DNA of 64,000 nt from Mikania micrantha (GCA_009363875.1 CM018691.1:38293446-38357445), one strand, 5' to 3'; numbered from the stretch's first letter, positions 1 to 12,574 are shown. Program-made: numbers and translations. Notes: generated by a model from the letters alone, not told the origin.

Positions 1-3000
1 AGGATGAATCAAGCGTGAAAACATTTGGTAAAATACGAACACAAATGATCACCGATACTTCAAGTAATTATCAAAACACACAAGTCTCACGAACGTTGGT
101 GAACAAACTATTGAATGATAATTTCAATCCTAACATGTTAAACGATTGAAACGGTGAAATTAGGCCTCTTGGGCTTGTCTGGAGTTCCAGGCAGTACGCC
201 TGAGCTCAACAAGTGAACCTAGGCGGTAAACGCGAGAAGGAAAGAAAGGAACTGGACGAAGGTCATCCGCGCGGTACGCCTGGAGCCAATGATCCTCGCC
301 ACGCGGTACGCCTGGCAGCTAAATCGCTGAAAAATCTCTTAAAAGCCACAAAAATGATGCCTAACCTACTAACACTCATTATTCTCGAACCAACACGCAA
401 ACAACCGGCCATTTCTCTTCCCTAACCTCTGTTACAGCCACATTTGATTCTTGGGAAGCCATTAGAACACACTTTTGAAGCTTGGGAAGCCATTGGAGCT
501 TGGAAGAGAAGCTTGGAACTCATCATCATCAACGCACCATCACTTGAAGCCACTAAGAGCTTATTCCCAGCCACTTTTGGAGCTGCCAAGTCCTTGATCT
601 ATCTCCATCTTAGTGTTTTAGAGCATCTAAGGTAGTTTTACATGTCTATTAATGGATAGATCGTATATGCAAGGGCTAAAAACCCACATTCAAGTGTATT
701 TGGTCACATGCAACTCCGATCCGCTCACATGCACAAAATTTTAATGTGTCTAGAGTGTTTATTGATATATTTTGAAGTAGATTTTGGTGATAGAAATCAT
801 CTAGGATTTGGTTTTGTTGATTTGATGATGATATTATGCAACTTACTATATTAGGAAGCTTTTTAGTTACATGTTGGTGATTTGTGATGATCTAGACATG
901 TTAGACATGTCTAGATGCTGTCAAATGCATATTGAAGTGTTTAGAAACACATTTGGGCATTTGGTTTTGTCAAAAACATGGTTTTGAATAAACTTTCTAT
1001 ATATGGAAACTTTTCTAAATCGAAAGACATGTTTTGATGTTTTTAGATGTTTTGGTGAACTTGGATTATTGAAATATGTTTAAAAATGATTTCTAAGCAT
1101 ATTGGAAACTTGGATTTGTGAAAACGAGTTTTTAAACGGATACTTTCCAAATAAGGAAACTTTATTCGGGCAAAATGACATAAATGGCGATGTATGCGCA
1201 GACGATATACTTTTAAGTGTTTAAACGTGTTTTTATAAACATATTAAAAGTATTAGCTTTATGAAATGTGATTTCATAAGTATACAAAAACAGAAACTTT
1301 CTAAATACAGAAATTTCCCCGAAACGGAAACGTTACGATTTTCGAAACGACTTTTGCGAAAACATCACGATTAGAGTCATAGGATGCATGTAGATGTCCA
1401 ACTTGTATTTGTGACACGTTAAAAGGACTAAACAGAAAAAACGTGTCACCAATGATTCGTAGAGTCAACACAAGTCAACACACACACACTCGGTTGAGCA
1501 CACCGATACTTGGAGTTGTATGGGATACAACGCACCACCAAAACACACATACTCACACCTATATGGTTATAGATGCATACTAGCAGGTGCTAGCATTCAC
1601 AGGACGCGAACACATACACACCGGAACTACTTTATCAGGTGAGTTCACAGACCCCTTTTTACATTTTCTACCTTTGGGGGAGAAAACATTGCATAACAAC
1701 TGTTTTTGAATAACAACATACTTTTGGTTACATTTGTACATGCTAATATCATGTATATGTATATTTGTGTGGCACTCATCCACAAAATTGATAAGTATCT
1801 TGTTGGATGGATATGGTGTGAGGCAACATCTAAGCTTCGGTTGCGAACCTGCATATGGTATAACACATATTGACTAGCTATCAATGGATATTGTGTTGTA
1901 TTGAAATGTAGACCTGCAAAACACTTTCTTTAAACATTTTGATGTTTACTATTCAATACAAACCTGTGCTTTCACCAACCCTTGTGTTGACCTCTTACTC
2001 GAATGTTTTCTCAGGTAACTAAGGCACGTGCACGAGGAATCTAGGATGCTAGGATGGAGCCGAATGCATCTACATAGTGCTTTAGTCTTTAAGAACATTT
2101 ATCATTTTGTTGTGTAATATGTTGTTAAACACCTATAATCGCTTCCGCAAACTTTAAACTTATGTTAAGAGTCATAGTCAACCAAGCCATAACAAAGAAA
2201 GGAGGAACAAACCATCCAAAGATTCCAATCAGAGTTTCAAAAATCTTATTTCTTCTTCGCAAGACCGTAACAATGCTTCCGAGTAAAGAAAACTGAAGGC
2301 TCATCACAAGAAATTAAGCTACTACATATTTATTTAAAAAACTTATAAAATATATTATTAAATTTTTAAGTAATTATTTTAAAACTACCAATCAAGCTAT
2401 GAATACAATTCTTTTGTTTCCAAACATTTTATCATTACACAGAACCATGTACATCTTAAGAACCCTTAGATTAAGAGGCAATACTTGAAATCTAAGAAAA
2501 ACTAAGACATTCTTTATACTCATACAAACATAGGGTGAAGTGTGAATTCCCTACTTCGCAAACTCTATAAAGACATTCTTGGATAGCTAAGCAATATATT
2601 GTTTTCCTCATACTCTCTCTTTACATTTTTTAATTTTAGAGATGTTGCAAATTCTTTATTTAAACTTGTTCAATTCTAGGTCATTCAAATTATATATGCA
2701 AGCTATTAGTTCTAGTTAGTTTTGATTTGAAAGTTATGTTTTAATACTCGTATGAAATCAATTATTGTTGTTGTTGATGTTATTCATATTGTTCATATGA
2801 GTACATTAGTTGCCCGAGAAGATCAAATACTTTTTTTTGCATGACATAAATTATTGTGTAAAAAGGCTGAAATGTTCATACAATTTTTGTTGATTCTATT
2901 CATGATATTCATACTAGTATATTAGTAGTGTGAGAATGTCAGCTACTTTCTTCGCATTAAATTAGATAATTGTATAAAAAAGGTGAAGCTTTTGATTCAA

Positions 3001-3299
3001 TGCTACTTAGACTAAGTGTTTTCATCTTAATTATATGTAATTATATAAACTTGTATGAGACTCACCAACTATGCAAATAGTTGACAATGCTACTTAGACT
3101 AGTTAACGTTAAATCAAAATTGTTATGTTTTCTTTTGTATGTTTGGATTATTTGGATATTTGTTATGTACTTGGTTGTTTGATTGAATGAATCTTTAATA
3201 TTGATGCTTACTATATTTAAACTTTAATGTAACACCATTAGCTTTTGAACAATCACAAATCACGCCTCGACGTATTCCACTGTCGGTTGGGGTGTGACA
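1..3299 (+). repeat. Long LTR of a Tekay/Del-type gypsy element, 5' end outside window
   Basis: The segment ends in GGGGTGTGACA, the same terminus as the 50026-61200 and 61343-62344 LTRs. It shares ordered blocks with them: a GTGAGTTCACAGACCCC block near 1639, a GGGGGAGAAAACAT block near 1677, and CACCAACC..TTGTGTTGAC..TTTTCTCAGG near 1974-2015. It abuts polyprotein-like sequence at 3301 without an internal region, so it behaves as a solo LTR or a recombined LTR inserted in an older pol. The part from about 2130 to 3160 does not resemble the other LTRs and may be a later insertion. No real gene is seen; the short ORFs in it look like chance. Confidence 0.65.
1639..2014 (+). other. Candidate leader intron inside LTR
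   Basis: A perfect donor (CAG|GTGAGT) lies at 1638/1639 and a pyrimidine-rich acceptor (TTTTCTCAG|G) ends at 2014. Both sit in blocks conserved in the other Tekay-type LTRs of this window. Splicing is inferred from motif and position only. Confidence 0.35.
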
Positions 3300-3300
3300 G

Positions 3301-3745
3301 AAAGTATCTCCGTAGAAGGGTTTGTTACGATTTGGGAAAAAGGGAAAATTGGCGCTTAGGTGTGTTGAACCTTTTGAAATCCTTAATAGATTTGATCCCA
3401 TGGCTTTGAGACTAAAATTACCACAAGAGCCCGGTGAGGTGCATGATGTATTTCATGCATCAAATCTTAAAAAGTGTTTGTCAGATGAATCACTAATAAT
3501 TCCATTAGCCAAGTTACGACTTGATGATAAACTCATTTTATTAAGGAACCAATCGAACAGATGGATTGTGAGGTAAAGATGCTAAAAAGAAGTCGGATTC
3601 CTATTATCATTGTTAGATGCTACTCTAAATGCGGTCCAAAATTCACATGGTAAGAACAAATCATATGAAGTAGAAATATCCTTAACTATTCGCAAAAAAA
3701 TCACCCATAGCTGACAAATACTAAATTTTGGGACAAAATTCTCTT
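3301..3745 (+). pseudogene. 3' end of a gypsy polyprotein (integrase C-terminus), fragment
   Basis: The reading resumes directly after the LTR end with a KVSP.KG-type segment, then GKLALRCVEPFEILNRFDP, then VHDVFHASNLKKCLSDES. This is the integrase tail seen again at 57480-57660 in the 50026 element. The conserved post-integrase motif GGGACAAAATTC occurs near 3732. The first codons contain a stop, and the frame is lost after about 3576. The upstream part of this pol must lie beyond the LTR that interrupts it. It is a dead fragment. Confidence 0.8.
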
Positions 3746-4520
3746 AATCGAAGAAACTATAATATCCGCGACAAAACACTTTCATCTCCTTTGCTATTTT
3801 TCAGTTCATTAAACAAGCTAAAGCCTAAATAATGTATAAGTCTGATTTATGTTATTGCAAGAATCCATTAAATTAAAAGAAAAATGAAACATGCACCTAA
3901 CAATTACAAAACACATAAACCATGGGTTAAAACCAATATCAACTTACAAAACTAACACATCAAACTCAACACATTCCCACCGCTCTCATTTTCCCGCCCT
4001 TTCCTTTTCCAATTTTTTCAACTATAAGTACCACCGCATTTGCATCCATTTTCCTTTCATTAAATCCACTTTTCTTAAATTTTTCTCTTTTTCTCTTGTG
4101 TTCTTCCTGGAGTTCTTCAATATCCAAGGTAAAACACTTCTTAAATATACTTATACCACAATTGAACAAGAATTTACTTTATGTTCTTCTTCTACTACTC
4201 ATTTTGATTCTTATTTTAGCTCTCTAACACATGGTTGATAAAACAAAGCTTTTTTTGTTTGTAGAGTTTCTATTCAAGCTAACAAATGATAAAAACCAAT
4301 GAACAAACCAACGCACAAACATACCTTCAATTCATGGATTCGTTTGCAAATGTTTTGTAACACAAAGGTTAGACTTTTTGGGTGATTTCTATAAAAAAAT
4401 AATATTTGATAGAAACCTATAAACAAACCCAAACATACCTTCGGCATTTGCTTAATCTTACAAAATGGGTTATTATTTCTTCACAATCCTATACATATAC
4501 ATATATATATATATATATAT
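3746..4520. other. AT-rich intergenic DNA, no gene recognised
   Basis: No domain, RNA gene or clear transposon end was found. The 115-codon ORF at 3891-4238 is low complexity (Ser/Thr/Phe/His-rich) and looks like chance. The stretch ends in a (TA)n run that is the target of the next element. Confidence 0.5.
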
Positions 4521-4907
4521 ATAGGGTGTGGAATTTTTAATAACCCACTAAATGTGTACTAACCCAAATAACTTTGGCAAGATGAATCCGAATCTTGGAT
4601 TTTTTTTTAAACATCATTATAACACATTTTGAACACCATGTTCTTTTATGAGTTTGTGGAAATTCATCATTGTTTAAAAAATATCCTCATTGTAAGTTGA
4701 CTGCTACAGTATTGTAAGTTTTAAATATTTACAAACTTACAGTACTGTAAGATTTTGAATGGTGATGAATTAGCCCAAACTCATAAAAGAACATGGTGTT
4801 CAAAATGTGTTACAATGATGTTTAAAAAAAAAAATTCAAGATTCGGCTTCATCTTGCCAAAGTTATTTGGGTTAGTACACATTTAGTGGGTTATATTTTT
4901 AACCTTC

Positions 4908-4912
<5 letters not shown>
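4521..4912. mobile_element. Foldback MITE inserted in a (TA)n microsatellite
   Basis: The segment is almost a complete palindrome. The left arm reads AGGGTGTGG..AATAACCCACTAAATGTGTACTAACCC and continues through TTTGGCAAGATGAA; the right arm is its reverse complement and ends in ..GGTTATATTTTTAACCTTCCCCT. The arms meet near 4715. Both sides are (TA)n: about 20 bp on the left and about 50 bp on the right. There is no coding capacity. The same family occurs at 25119-25555 and, as one arm only, at 24720-25090. Confidence 0.8.
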
Positions 4913-4963
<51 letters not shown>

Positions 4964-6111
4964 ACACTCATATATTATCTTTAAAAAATGTTTAAAAAAC
5001 TATGGGTTTTATTCATGGCAAATTAATAAATGTGAAAGAACATAAGCAAAATATATTTTCTCCAACACCAAAATACTTGGAATTCTCATTACATATATAA
5101 ATTAGTTTGAAGTTCCTATAAAAGTTTCTCATTTCACTTAAGTGAATGATTAACGTGATATGACTTAATATTATAGAGTCAACAAAAGTATGAACTTGAT
5201 ATAAATCTTGGCATGACTTAAGATTAAAGAATCAACCAAAATTTCATGGTCTAACTTATTAAAAATTCACTTGCTTAACTTGGTAGGACTTAATATGATA
5301 GAGTCAAACCACTACAACTTAAAAACAAACCTTGACATGTCCCCTATATATATATAATGTCAACACAAATGTCAGGTTTGATTTACTCTGTGACTGATTC
5401 ATGTGATGGCTATTGAAGTGTCAAATTTGTTGCATTGTTTTATTAGTCTTTAATTCTTGCTATTTAATTTTGTTGCCATATTGCTCGAACCAGGTTATGT
5501 TTGTTTGTTGTTAATTTTCATCATTTCCAATTTCATTCAATTTAATCACACCATTATAATATATGCATATATACATACACACACATATATACATAGAGTG
5601 GTAAACAAACAAACAAATATACCCTGTAATTACAAATATTCTGCAATGTTTGAGAGGCCAGGGTTGGATGAAGGTAAACCTTACTTTTATCCGGTAGAAT
5701 AAAGAGTATGCTTCTGAAAATGCCACAAAAGTTTTTATTTATCTATAATTATTATTCATATATTTATTTGAGATTATAAATAAGGTATACCTAATTGGTA
5801 TGTCTAGAAATCTCTGACTTTAGCATCAAACACTCTAAACGTTTCTAAAAAATATAAATGGATGCTTAATTTAAAGTGTGCACATATTTAGTGGTTCGAG
5901 TGTTTAAATGGATGAGGACTTTGGTTTCATACAATTATCGATTGCTAGTTAAATTCATACTAATAATGTTTTTTTTTAATTTTTTTTGGATAATTTATTT
6001 TGTCATAGTTTGTTGGCTTCATTGACTCCACCAGCGAAGTAGGTTAATCTTGACGGGTTCTAAACCAGGTAATCGGGGTACAAGAAATGGAGCTTCGTGA
6101 GTTGAACGATT
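4913..6111. other. Intergenic DNA with degenerate direct repeats
   Basis: After a (TA)n tract there is AT-rich sequence with no recognised gene. ATGACTTAATATTATAGAGTCAA-like units recur near 5160, 5212 and 5287. A (CA/TA) tract lies near 5565-5595. Short ORFs at 5457-5726 have no recognisable domain. Confidence 0.45.
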
Positions 6112-6651
6112 TATATAATTTTAGTTAATTAGTTACACTAGCTTATAAAACCCGTGTATTACATGGGTTGAATACTAATAAATATCAAATAATTATAAAA
6201 TTATATTCAGAATAACATATAATTTAGTTATTTTTTATTAACTTCTAATAAATTAGTAAAATACCGAAATAAAAAAATTATATTTTTTTATATTTAATTA
6301 TGTAATCTAATTACAAAAAGTTAATAGTATTTTTTAGGAGAGAGAAGCGGGAAAATTATTTTCAGATTTAATCAGAACACGACACGTGTCACCTAAAAAT
6401 ACTCCTTTCTTAGAAAAGGAAGATGTTTATTATGGGTTTATTAAGTCAAACTAGTGGGCCTTGAATCATGGATTGTTTTGCTTATTTGTAGAGGTATCTC
6501 CTTTGTTTATGTTTGCGTATAAGGGGTGGTTAAGTTAGTTTTTGTTCTTATTTAATGTAATTTTTTATGAATGTAACACCGTCAAGCAGTAAGCTAAATT
6601 CTCGCTTTACATGAGTTTTCGTATGTGTGTTTCTGGTAAACTCAACCAATA
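6112..6651 (+). repeat. 5' LTR of the small non-autonomous element
   Basis: It shares with 7528-7959 the blocks AATTTTAGTTAATTAGT, GTTTATTAAGTCAAA, GTTTATGTTTGC, ATGAATGTAACACCGT and GAGTTTT. About 280 bp between the first two blocks (6139-6421) is absent from the other LTR. Confidence 0.6.
6139..6421. mobile_element. Small insertion in the 5' LTR, MITE-like
   Basis: Presence/absence against the 3' LTR defines it. It starts near TAGCTTATAAAACCCGTG and ends near TTAGAAAAGGAAG. It is AT-rich, has no ORF and no long terminal inverted repeat that I can see. Confidence 0.4.
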
Positions 6652-6653
6652 TT

Positions 6654-6665
6654 TGGTATCAGAAC
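6654..6665 (+). promoter_or_regulatory. Primer-binding site, initiator tRNA-Met type
   Basis: TGGTATCAGAAC lies immediately downstream of the 5' LTR. It matches the complement of the 3' end of plant initiator tRNA-Met except near its 3' side. Confidence 0.6.
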
Positions 6666-7527
6666 ATAAGGTTTGTTTCAAGGGTTTGAGAGTTGTGTTT
6701 TGGGTTTGGGGCTGCTGTTTATGATCGCAGCCAAAGGGGCTGTTGCAGCAAATCATAAAGGAACAACTGGGGCTATTTCAGGGCTATTCTACAGCAGAAT
6801 ACAGAGACAATAATTCAATAAATTATTCTGTTTTAACCGGTGTTGTGGGAGAAGTACGGTTTGGTACAACAGGGGTGACCGGTGATGAACGTTGGCGGTC
6901 CGTGGCTGTTAGTGGTCATCAAAAGAGGAGCTAAAGCAGTATTTTTTGGCTGATTTAGGTCGTAACCAGAGGGTGTTGCAGCACTCGAAGTAATCTCCAT
7001 CTTTGATCGGGCGTGTTCATGTGAGATAAAGAGACCAGTAACCGAAGGTGCAAAAGGAGGGGCAGAACGAATCAAGGCATGTGGCTTTTGGAATCGGCTT
7101 GTTTGCCAGGTTAAGGGAACGATATAGGCGTCACGTAGCGGCCGTGGAAGAATTCTCAGAATAGGTTTGATCGGGAAAGGTTGGGGTTATAACATATAAG
7201 AGTGGATGACTTTGGATATGACAAAGGAAAAGGTCATGAGGGCTCCGGGAAGGGTCTGAACGGCAGCAAATGACGAGTTATGAAGTGGTGATCAGGTTGT
7301 TTACCGGTGGGAACTGACATCTGAATCGGAATGATGAATCAGTGGTGAAAATGTGAAATAATCACAATTAAACCATGGAGCTAGTTGTGTGTGATCGGGT
7401 ACTAAGAGTCTTGTTACGGTTCCAAGTGAAGTGGTGATGATCAGAAGGTTAGGTTCAAGATTAAGGAGGTTAATGTAGGATTAATCTTCATGGATTCTAA
7501 ACTGTGAAATCAGGTACAAAAACAGGT
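6666..7527 (+). other. Internal region of the non-autonomous element
   Basis: There is no gag, protease, RT or integrase motif on either strand. The 63- and 80-codon ORFs here have no recognisable domain. Confidence 0.5.
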
Positions 7528-7959
7528 TGTAGAATTTTAGTTAATTAGTCACATGTTTATTATGTGTTTATTAAGTCAAAGTAGTGGGTCTTGAACCTTG
7601 GGTTGTTTTGGGTATCTGTAGGGTACCTAGGGACAGAGGTTATAACTTATAAGGGGCCTGGTGGTGCCCCGCCCTCCCCCCTCCACCACTCCGTTTTTTC
7701 GCTCAGAATGGTCGATATAATAGTGTTTCGTCGAAAAATCCTTCGCGTCCGTCCGTTTTTATCCTAAAAATCCTTATAGTCCCTACGTTTTCTTCTTAAA
7801 AATCATTCGGCGCCCTCCGAGCTTTTTTCAATCTCCGTCACTAGGGTACCCCTTTTGTTTATGTTTGCATATAAGGTGGTGGTTAGGTTAGCTTTTTTAT
7901 TTAATGTAATTTGCAATGAATGTAACACCGTGAGTTTTTGTATGTTTGTTTGTGGTAAT
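7528..7959 (+). repeat. 3' LTR (main part) of the small non-autonomous element
   Basis: It matches the 5' LTR in order. It is split by a MITE at 7627-7854 and by the copia insertion after 7959; the last 12 bp are at 12854-12865. Confidence 0.6.
7627..7854. mobile_element. Short TIR element in the 3' LTR
   Basis: It is absent from the 5' LTR. It is flanked by GGTAC on both sides (7622-7626 and 7855-7859). Its ends, CTAGGGACAGAGG and the reverse complement CTAGTGACGGAGA, form an imperfect inverted repeat. There is no coding capacity. Confidence 0.55.
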
Positions 7960-8231
7960 TGTTGGTATTATTAGAGAACGAGATCAATAACCAAAAGAAA
8001 CAAAGACTCACACCAAGAAATTTCTTCTTCTACTATTAATGAAAACTTCGAATGAAAACAAAAACTACAATCATAATTCATAAACTAACTGGAAAAGAAA
8101 CATGCATACGTAAACAAAAAACTGAAAATAACCCACGTAACATAAACCACTAGTCCCACGTTTCTGACATTTCTTTCAGCACCTCAACGAATCCTAGTCA
8201 GCATTTCAACCAAGTCAAACGTTAATCCACA
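7960..8231 (-). repeat. 3' LTR of copia element
   Basis: Begins TGTTGG and ends CCACA in plus orientation; 272 bp. A polypurine tract (AAGGAGGAGAG on the minus strand, 8232-8242) adjoins it. Confidence 0.9.
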
Positions 8232-8240
8232 CTCTCCTCC

Positions 8241-9734
8241 TTAACTTTGACTTATATCATCAAGATCTTTAATGCCCAGCAAGCTTCTCATCTCAATAAA
8301 CTTTATCCGTGGGAGTGCTTTGGTTAAACTATCAGCTCTCTGTAGATCCCCACTAACATGCTCCACTTGTATTTGATCCTTTTCAACACACTCTCTTATA
8401 AAATGATATTTTGTGTCTATGTGCTTACTCCTTCCATGAAATACTTCATTTTTCATGAGTGCAATTGCAGATTTGTTGTCCACGTACATCTTTACGCATT
8501 CAACCTTCTGGTTAATCAATTCTGCAACCAAACCTTGTAACCATATCGCTTGGCAGGCGGCCGATGTGGCAGCCATGAACTCAGCCTCGCAAGATGAAAG
8601 AGCCACTGTGTGTTGTTTCTGAGATGCCCATGTAACCAAACTTCCTGAATAGTAGAAAACGAAACCTGTAGTTCCCTTTCTGTCTTCCAAATCTGACCCA
8701 TAGCTGCTGTCACTATATCCAATCAACATTCCATTTCCTCCACGACCAAATTTCAGCCCAAAGTTCAAAGTTCCTTTGATATAACGCAGGATCTGTTTTG
8801 CTGCCATCAGGTGACTTGATCTAGGTGCCTCCATGAACCTGCTAATAACTCCCACCGAATAACTTAGATCCGGTCTAGTGTGAATCAAGTATCTCAAGCT
8901 CCCAACAAGTCTTCGATAATAAGTTGGGTCCACCAGCTCCGTTCCATCATCTTTCACCAGATTCAATTTTGCTTCCATAGGAAATTTTGACAAATTACAT
9001 TCTCCCATACCAAAGTTGTTCAGTATCTTTTTAGCATAACCACTTTGTTTCAGCAGCACATACTCTCCCTTTTGTTCAACTTCAATTCCAAGATAGTACG
9101 ACAACCTCCCAAGATCACTCATATCAAATACTTTTTGCAACTTATCTTTAAACTTCTTCATAAGTTCTTCATCAGATCCAGTTACAATCAGATCGTCCAC
9201 ATAAACTCCCACTATTAGACTTGACTTTTTCATATGAAGTGTGTATACAGCAGGCTCTCGTGTGCATTTACTAAACCCAACATCTTTTAAAGCCTTATCA
9301 AGTTTCGAATTCCATGCCCTCGGTGCCTGCCTTAGGCCATACAAAGCTTTTCTCAACTTGTATACCATCACTTCCTTTCCTTTAACCACAAATCCCTCTG
9401 GCTGCTCCACATAAACTTCTTCAGTGAGCTCTCCATTAAGAAAGGCTGATTTAACATCTAAATGATGAATAAACCATCCTTCCTTTGCTGCTAGAGCTAG
9501 AATAACACGTATGGTTTCAAGTCTTGCCACAGGTGCGAAGACCTCATCATAATCCACCCCGTTTTGTTGTACATAACCCTTTGCAACCAATCTGGCTTTG
9601 TGTTTGGTTATCTTGCCTTCCGAATCCTTCTTCAGTTTAAAAATCCACTTCAATCCTATTGCTTTGTGACCTGAAGGCAGATAGGCTAGTGACCACGTTC
9701 GATTTCTTTCTATTGACTCCAATTCTGCCCTCAT
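8241..9734 (-). pseudogene. Copia reverse transcriptase and RNase H
   Basis: A long minus-strand frame of 497 codons from the first Met. RT starts at LKWIFKLKKDSEG and continues through HHLDVKSAFLNGEL and the catalytic GVYVDDLIV. The copia RNase H follows, with GYSDSSYGSD, SSCEAEFMA and the YVDNKSAIAL..HIDTKYHFIRE segments near the end. Both catalytic centres look intact. The frame is continuous with the upstream part except for a stop at 9747-9749. It would have been translated as part of one polyprotein, not from its own Met. Confidence 0.92.
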
Positions 9735-9746
9735 TGCCTCATTCCA

Positions 9747-10339
9747 TTATTTGTCTGCTACTGCTTCATCGTAGGTTTTGGGCTCATCTCCTACCAACAG
9801 CAGCATATCATAATTTGGTTCCAGCGGCACCGTTTTATCATATATTTCATCTAATGATCGAAAACCTTGAGGTGGGACATGATCTACTCTCGAACTGGAC
9901 CCCACGTTGTTGCTGGGAGAATTCTGGTTGGTCTCACTCTGAGACACAGGTGTGACAAATTGATCTTCTCCAGGTTCTAAGTAGTTATCATCAACGGCTG
10001 AATCATTATGACCAGAGTACACATTGGGAGAATGTGTTACTGGTGTGAGAGGAGCCTGTTCAGCTACATCACTTACAGCATGGGCATCACTTCCTTCGAT
10101 GTTCTCCTCCAGACTTTGTGTTTCCAGATTGACCCAGACCGAGTTCGACTTGGCCTGTTCATTCTGCTTCCTCGACTAAATACATTTCTTGTTTTCATCA
10201 AAAATCACATCTCTTGAAATCACCACCTTTTGAGTGATTGGATTGAACAATCTATACGCTTTGCTTCCTTCTTCAATCCCAAGATGTACCATCTCACAAC
10301 TTCTATCACTTAACTTTGTTGTTAGTCTCTTAGGTTGTT
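9747..10339 (-). pseudogene. Copia polyprotein linker between integrase and RT
   Basis: An acidic, Ser/Asn-rich stretch (VYSGHNDSAVDDNYLEPGED, then a QSETNQNSPSNN segment) typical of the copia integrase C-terminal linker. Upstream of it AYRLFNPITQKVVISRDVIF is recognisable at about 10200-10260. At least one frameshift and stops separate it from the neighbouring domains. Confidence 0.75.
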
Positions 10340-10936
10340 TTACATGAGCAACACACCCGAAGACTTTAAATGATTGAGAACTGGTCTCCTGCCCTTCCGG
10401 CCCTCATAAGGTGTCATGTCTTTTACTGCCCGTGTCATGACTCGATTAAGAAGGTAAACTGCATGTCGAACTGCTTCTGCCCAGAACACATCAGGTAACT
10501 TCATGGTTTTCAACAGAGATCTCGTCACTTCCATAACAGTTCGGTTACGACGTTCTACTACTCCATTTTGCTGCGGAGAATACGGGGCCGTCAACTACCT
10601 GCGAATCCCATTTGTCTTACAAAATTCAAAAAATTCCTTAGAATTAAATTCGCCACCGCGATCAGTTCTAAGCCCTCTGATTACATATTCACTTTCCATT
10701 TCAACTTTTGCCTTGAACTGTTTAAATTTTCCAAAAGCTTCATCCTTCCCTTTCAACATATACACCCACATGTAACGACAATAATCATCTACTATTAACA
10801 TGAAAAAATGGTTACCTCCCAGAGTTTGTGGTGTAATTGGCCCGCACAAATCAACATGCACCGTCTCAAGAGGCCTGGTTGCCCTCAGTTTGCTTCCTGT
10901 GGAAACGGAAGCCGAGTTTGTTTCGCAATTACACAT
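10340..10936 (-). pseudogene. Copia integrase core
   Basis: The DDE centre is readable: VHVDLCGPI (first Asp), LRTDRGGEF (second Asp), then PQQNGVVERRNRT (Glu). An in-frame stop at 10595-10597 falls between the second Asp and the Glu, and the N-terminal side is out of frame with gag-protease. The integrase is broken. Confidence 0.9.
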
Positions 10937-12543
10937 CCTTCACATACTTGAGCTGGGTGTTTCATCGGTGGCAGCCCTTCTACTAAACCTTTAGAAGACA
11001 AAGCTTCTAAATTTTGGAACCCAATATGACCCATGCGAATATGCCACAGCCACGTTTCATCTGACATATGTGCAGCCAAGCACATAGGTCTGGTTGGCTT
11101 GAGATTAATCTTATAGAGTCTATTCTTTGACCTCTGAACTCTTAAGATTAACATCTTCCTTTCATCACGCACGGATAACGACTCACCTTGCATGTCAATC
11201 GAGTACCCAACCTCAGTTAATTGACCAAGGCTTACAATACTACTACTCAATGCGGGAATGTAGTAGATATGATTAACTAACAGCTGCCCTCCATTCTTAC
11301 AGTCAAACAAGGATGACCCTCTCCCCCATATCTGCACATTAGATCCATCTCCGAACCTAACCCTTCCGGTAGCGCTTTCATCCAACTTAGCAAAAACTTC
11401 CTTCATGCCCGTCATGTGGTTACTTGCATTGTCAAGGTACCACTCATCTTTGTTTGCATTTGTTCGTATCCCTTGTTGCTGTAGGGTTACGTTTTCTTCA
11501 TTCAACAGAACTACTCCTGTTTGTTCTTCTCCACATACACTTAGCAATAGTGTCGATTCATCATCTTGCTTTTCAGCCAAGTTTACTTCGTGTGTCTCTA
11601 CTTTCTTTCCTTTACATTCGAATGCATAGTGACCCATCTGATCACAATTATAACACTTCTCTTGTCTCTTGTCTTTTGGCTTCCTGTTAAAATTTCCACT
11701 TGCTGATTGGAAACTGTTATTCCATCTGCCTCCTCGTCCTCGGCCATACCCACAACCTCTAGAACCACTTCTACCTCCTCTGTCATTTGAATAACCTCGA
11801 CCACATCCACCCGTATATGATCCACCAAAATGTGCGCCTCTCCCTGCACTCTTTTGGGTAGATCGATTGTCGACCTTTGAAAACAACAAAGTATTCTCCG
11901 TACTCGAACTACTTTCTCTCGATTTTAACCGGTCTTCGTAAGCCTTCAGCCGTCCAATTGCTTCTTCGAACGGCATGGAATCAACATCCGAATATTGTTC
12001 CATCGAGGCTGCCAACTGAATAAATTTATCCGGAACTGTATCAAATAATTTTCTTACCAGTTTAGAGTCTTCCGGCGTCTCTCCCAAGCTGCTATGTCGA
12101 GAGATCATCCCCGACAATTTCCCGGCATACTCGTCTATTGACTCGCCATCTTTCATTCTAAGGGCCTCAAACTCACTCTTCAAGGTGTGCAGACGTGTCT
12201 TCTGCACCCTTTCTTCCCCAAGATATCTCATCTTCAGATAATCCCACACTTCGCTTGCCGTCTTCTTCTTCGTAACTTGCAAGAGTATGTCTTCCGGGAT
12301 CGCTTGGAAAATAAACGCCCTAGCCAGTTTGCTCTTTTTCTCATCTACGGTTGAACCCAAGGGTGGTTCCACGGCATCCCACAAGCCTTGCGCGTCCATC
12401 ACCGCCTCCATCTTGATTGCCCATGTTGTGTAGTTTGTGGACGTCAAACTTGGACATTGTAAGGTCAGGTTACTGGTTTCTTTCACGGTACCGGAAGTTC
12501 CTGCTATGGTGGCCATTGGATTCAGTCGGAGGTATTTTGGCAT
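10885..12543 (-). pseudogene. Copia gag, protease and GAG-pre-integrase domain
   Basis: 552 codons on the minus strand from an ATG just inside the primer site. The gag part (LTLQCPSLTSTNYTTWAIKM..) is of the UBN2 type. A Gly/Arg-rich stretch and one CCHC zinc knuckle (CYNCDQMGHYAFEC) follow. The protease has WYLDNASNHMTG, where I would expect one more Gly before ASNHM. Then comes the pre-integrase zinc region WHIRMGHIGFQNLEALS..CEGCVIAKQ. The frame is lost at about 10900. The clade within copia was not determined. Confidence 0.9.
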
Positions 12544-12561
12544 GCACTCGAACCCTAACCT

Positions 12562-12574
12562 CTCTCTGATACCA
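12562..12574 (-). promoter_or_regulatory. Copia primer-binding site
   Basis: TGGTATCAGAGAG on the minus strand, directly inside the right-hand (5') LTR. It complements the initiator tRNA-Met 3' end. Confidence 0.85.

Noticed and set aside
3891..4238. 115-codon ORF
   Set aside because: AT-rich, Ser/Thr/His/Phe-biased, no domain, no splice or promoter context.
6743..7075. ORFs of 63 and 80 codons in the non-autonomous element
   Set aside because: No domain, overlap on opposite strands, no support from a second copy.
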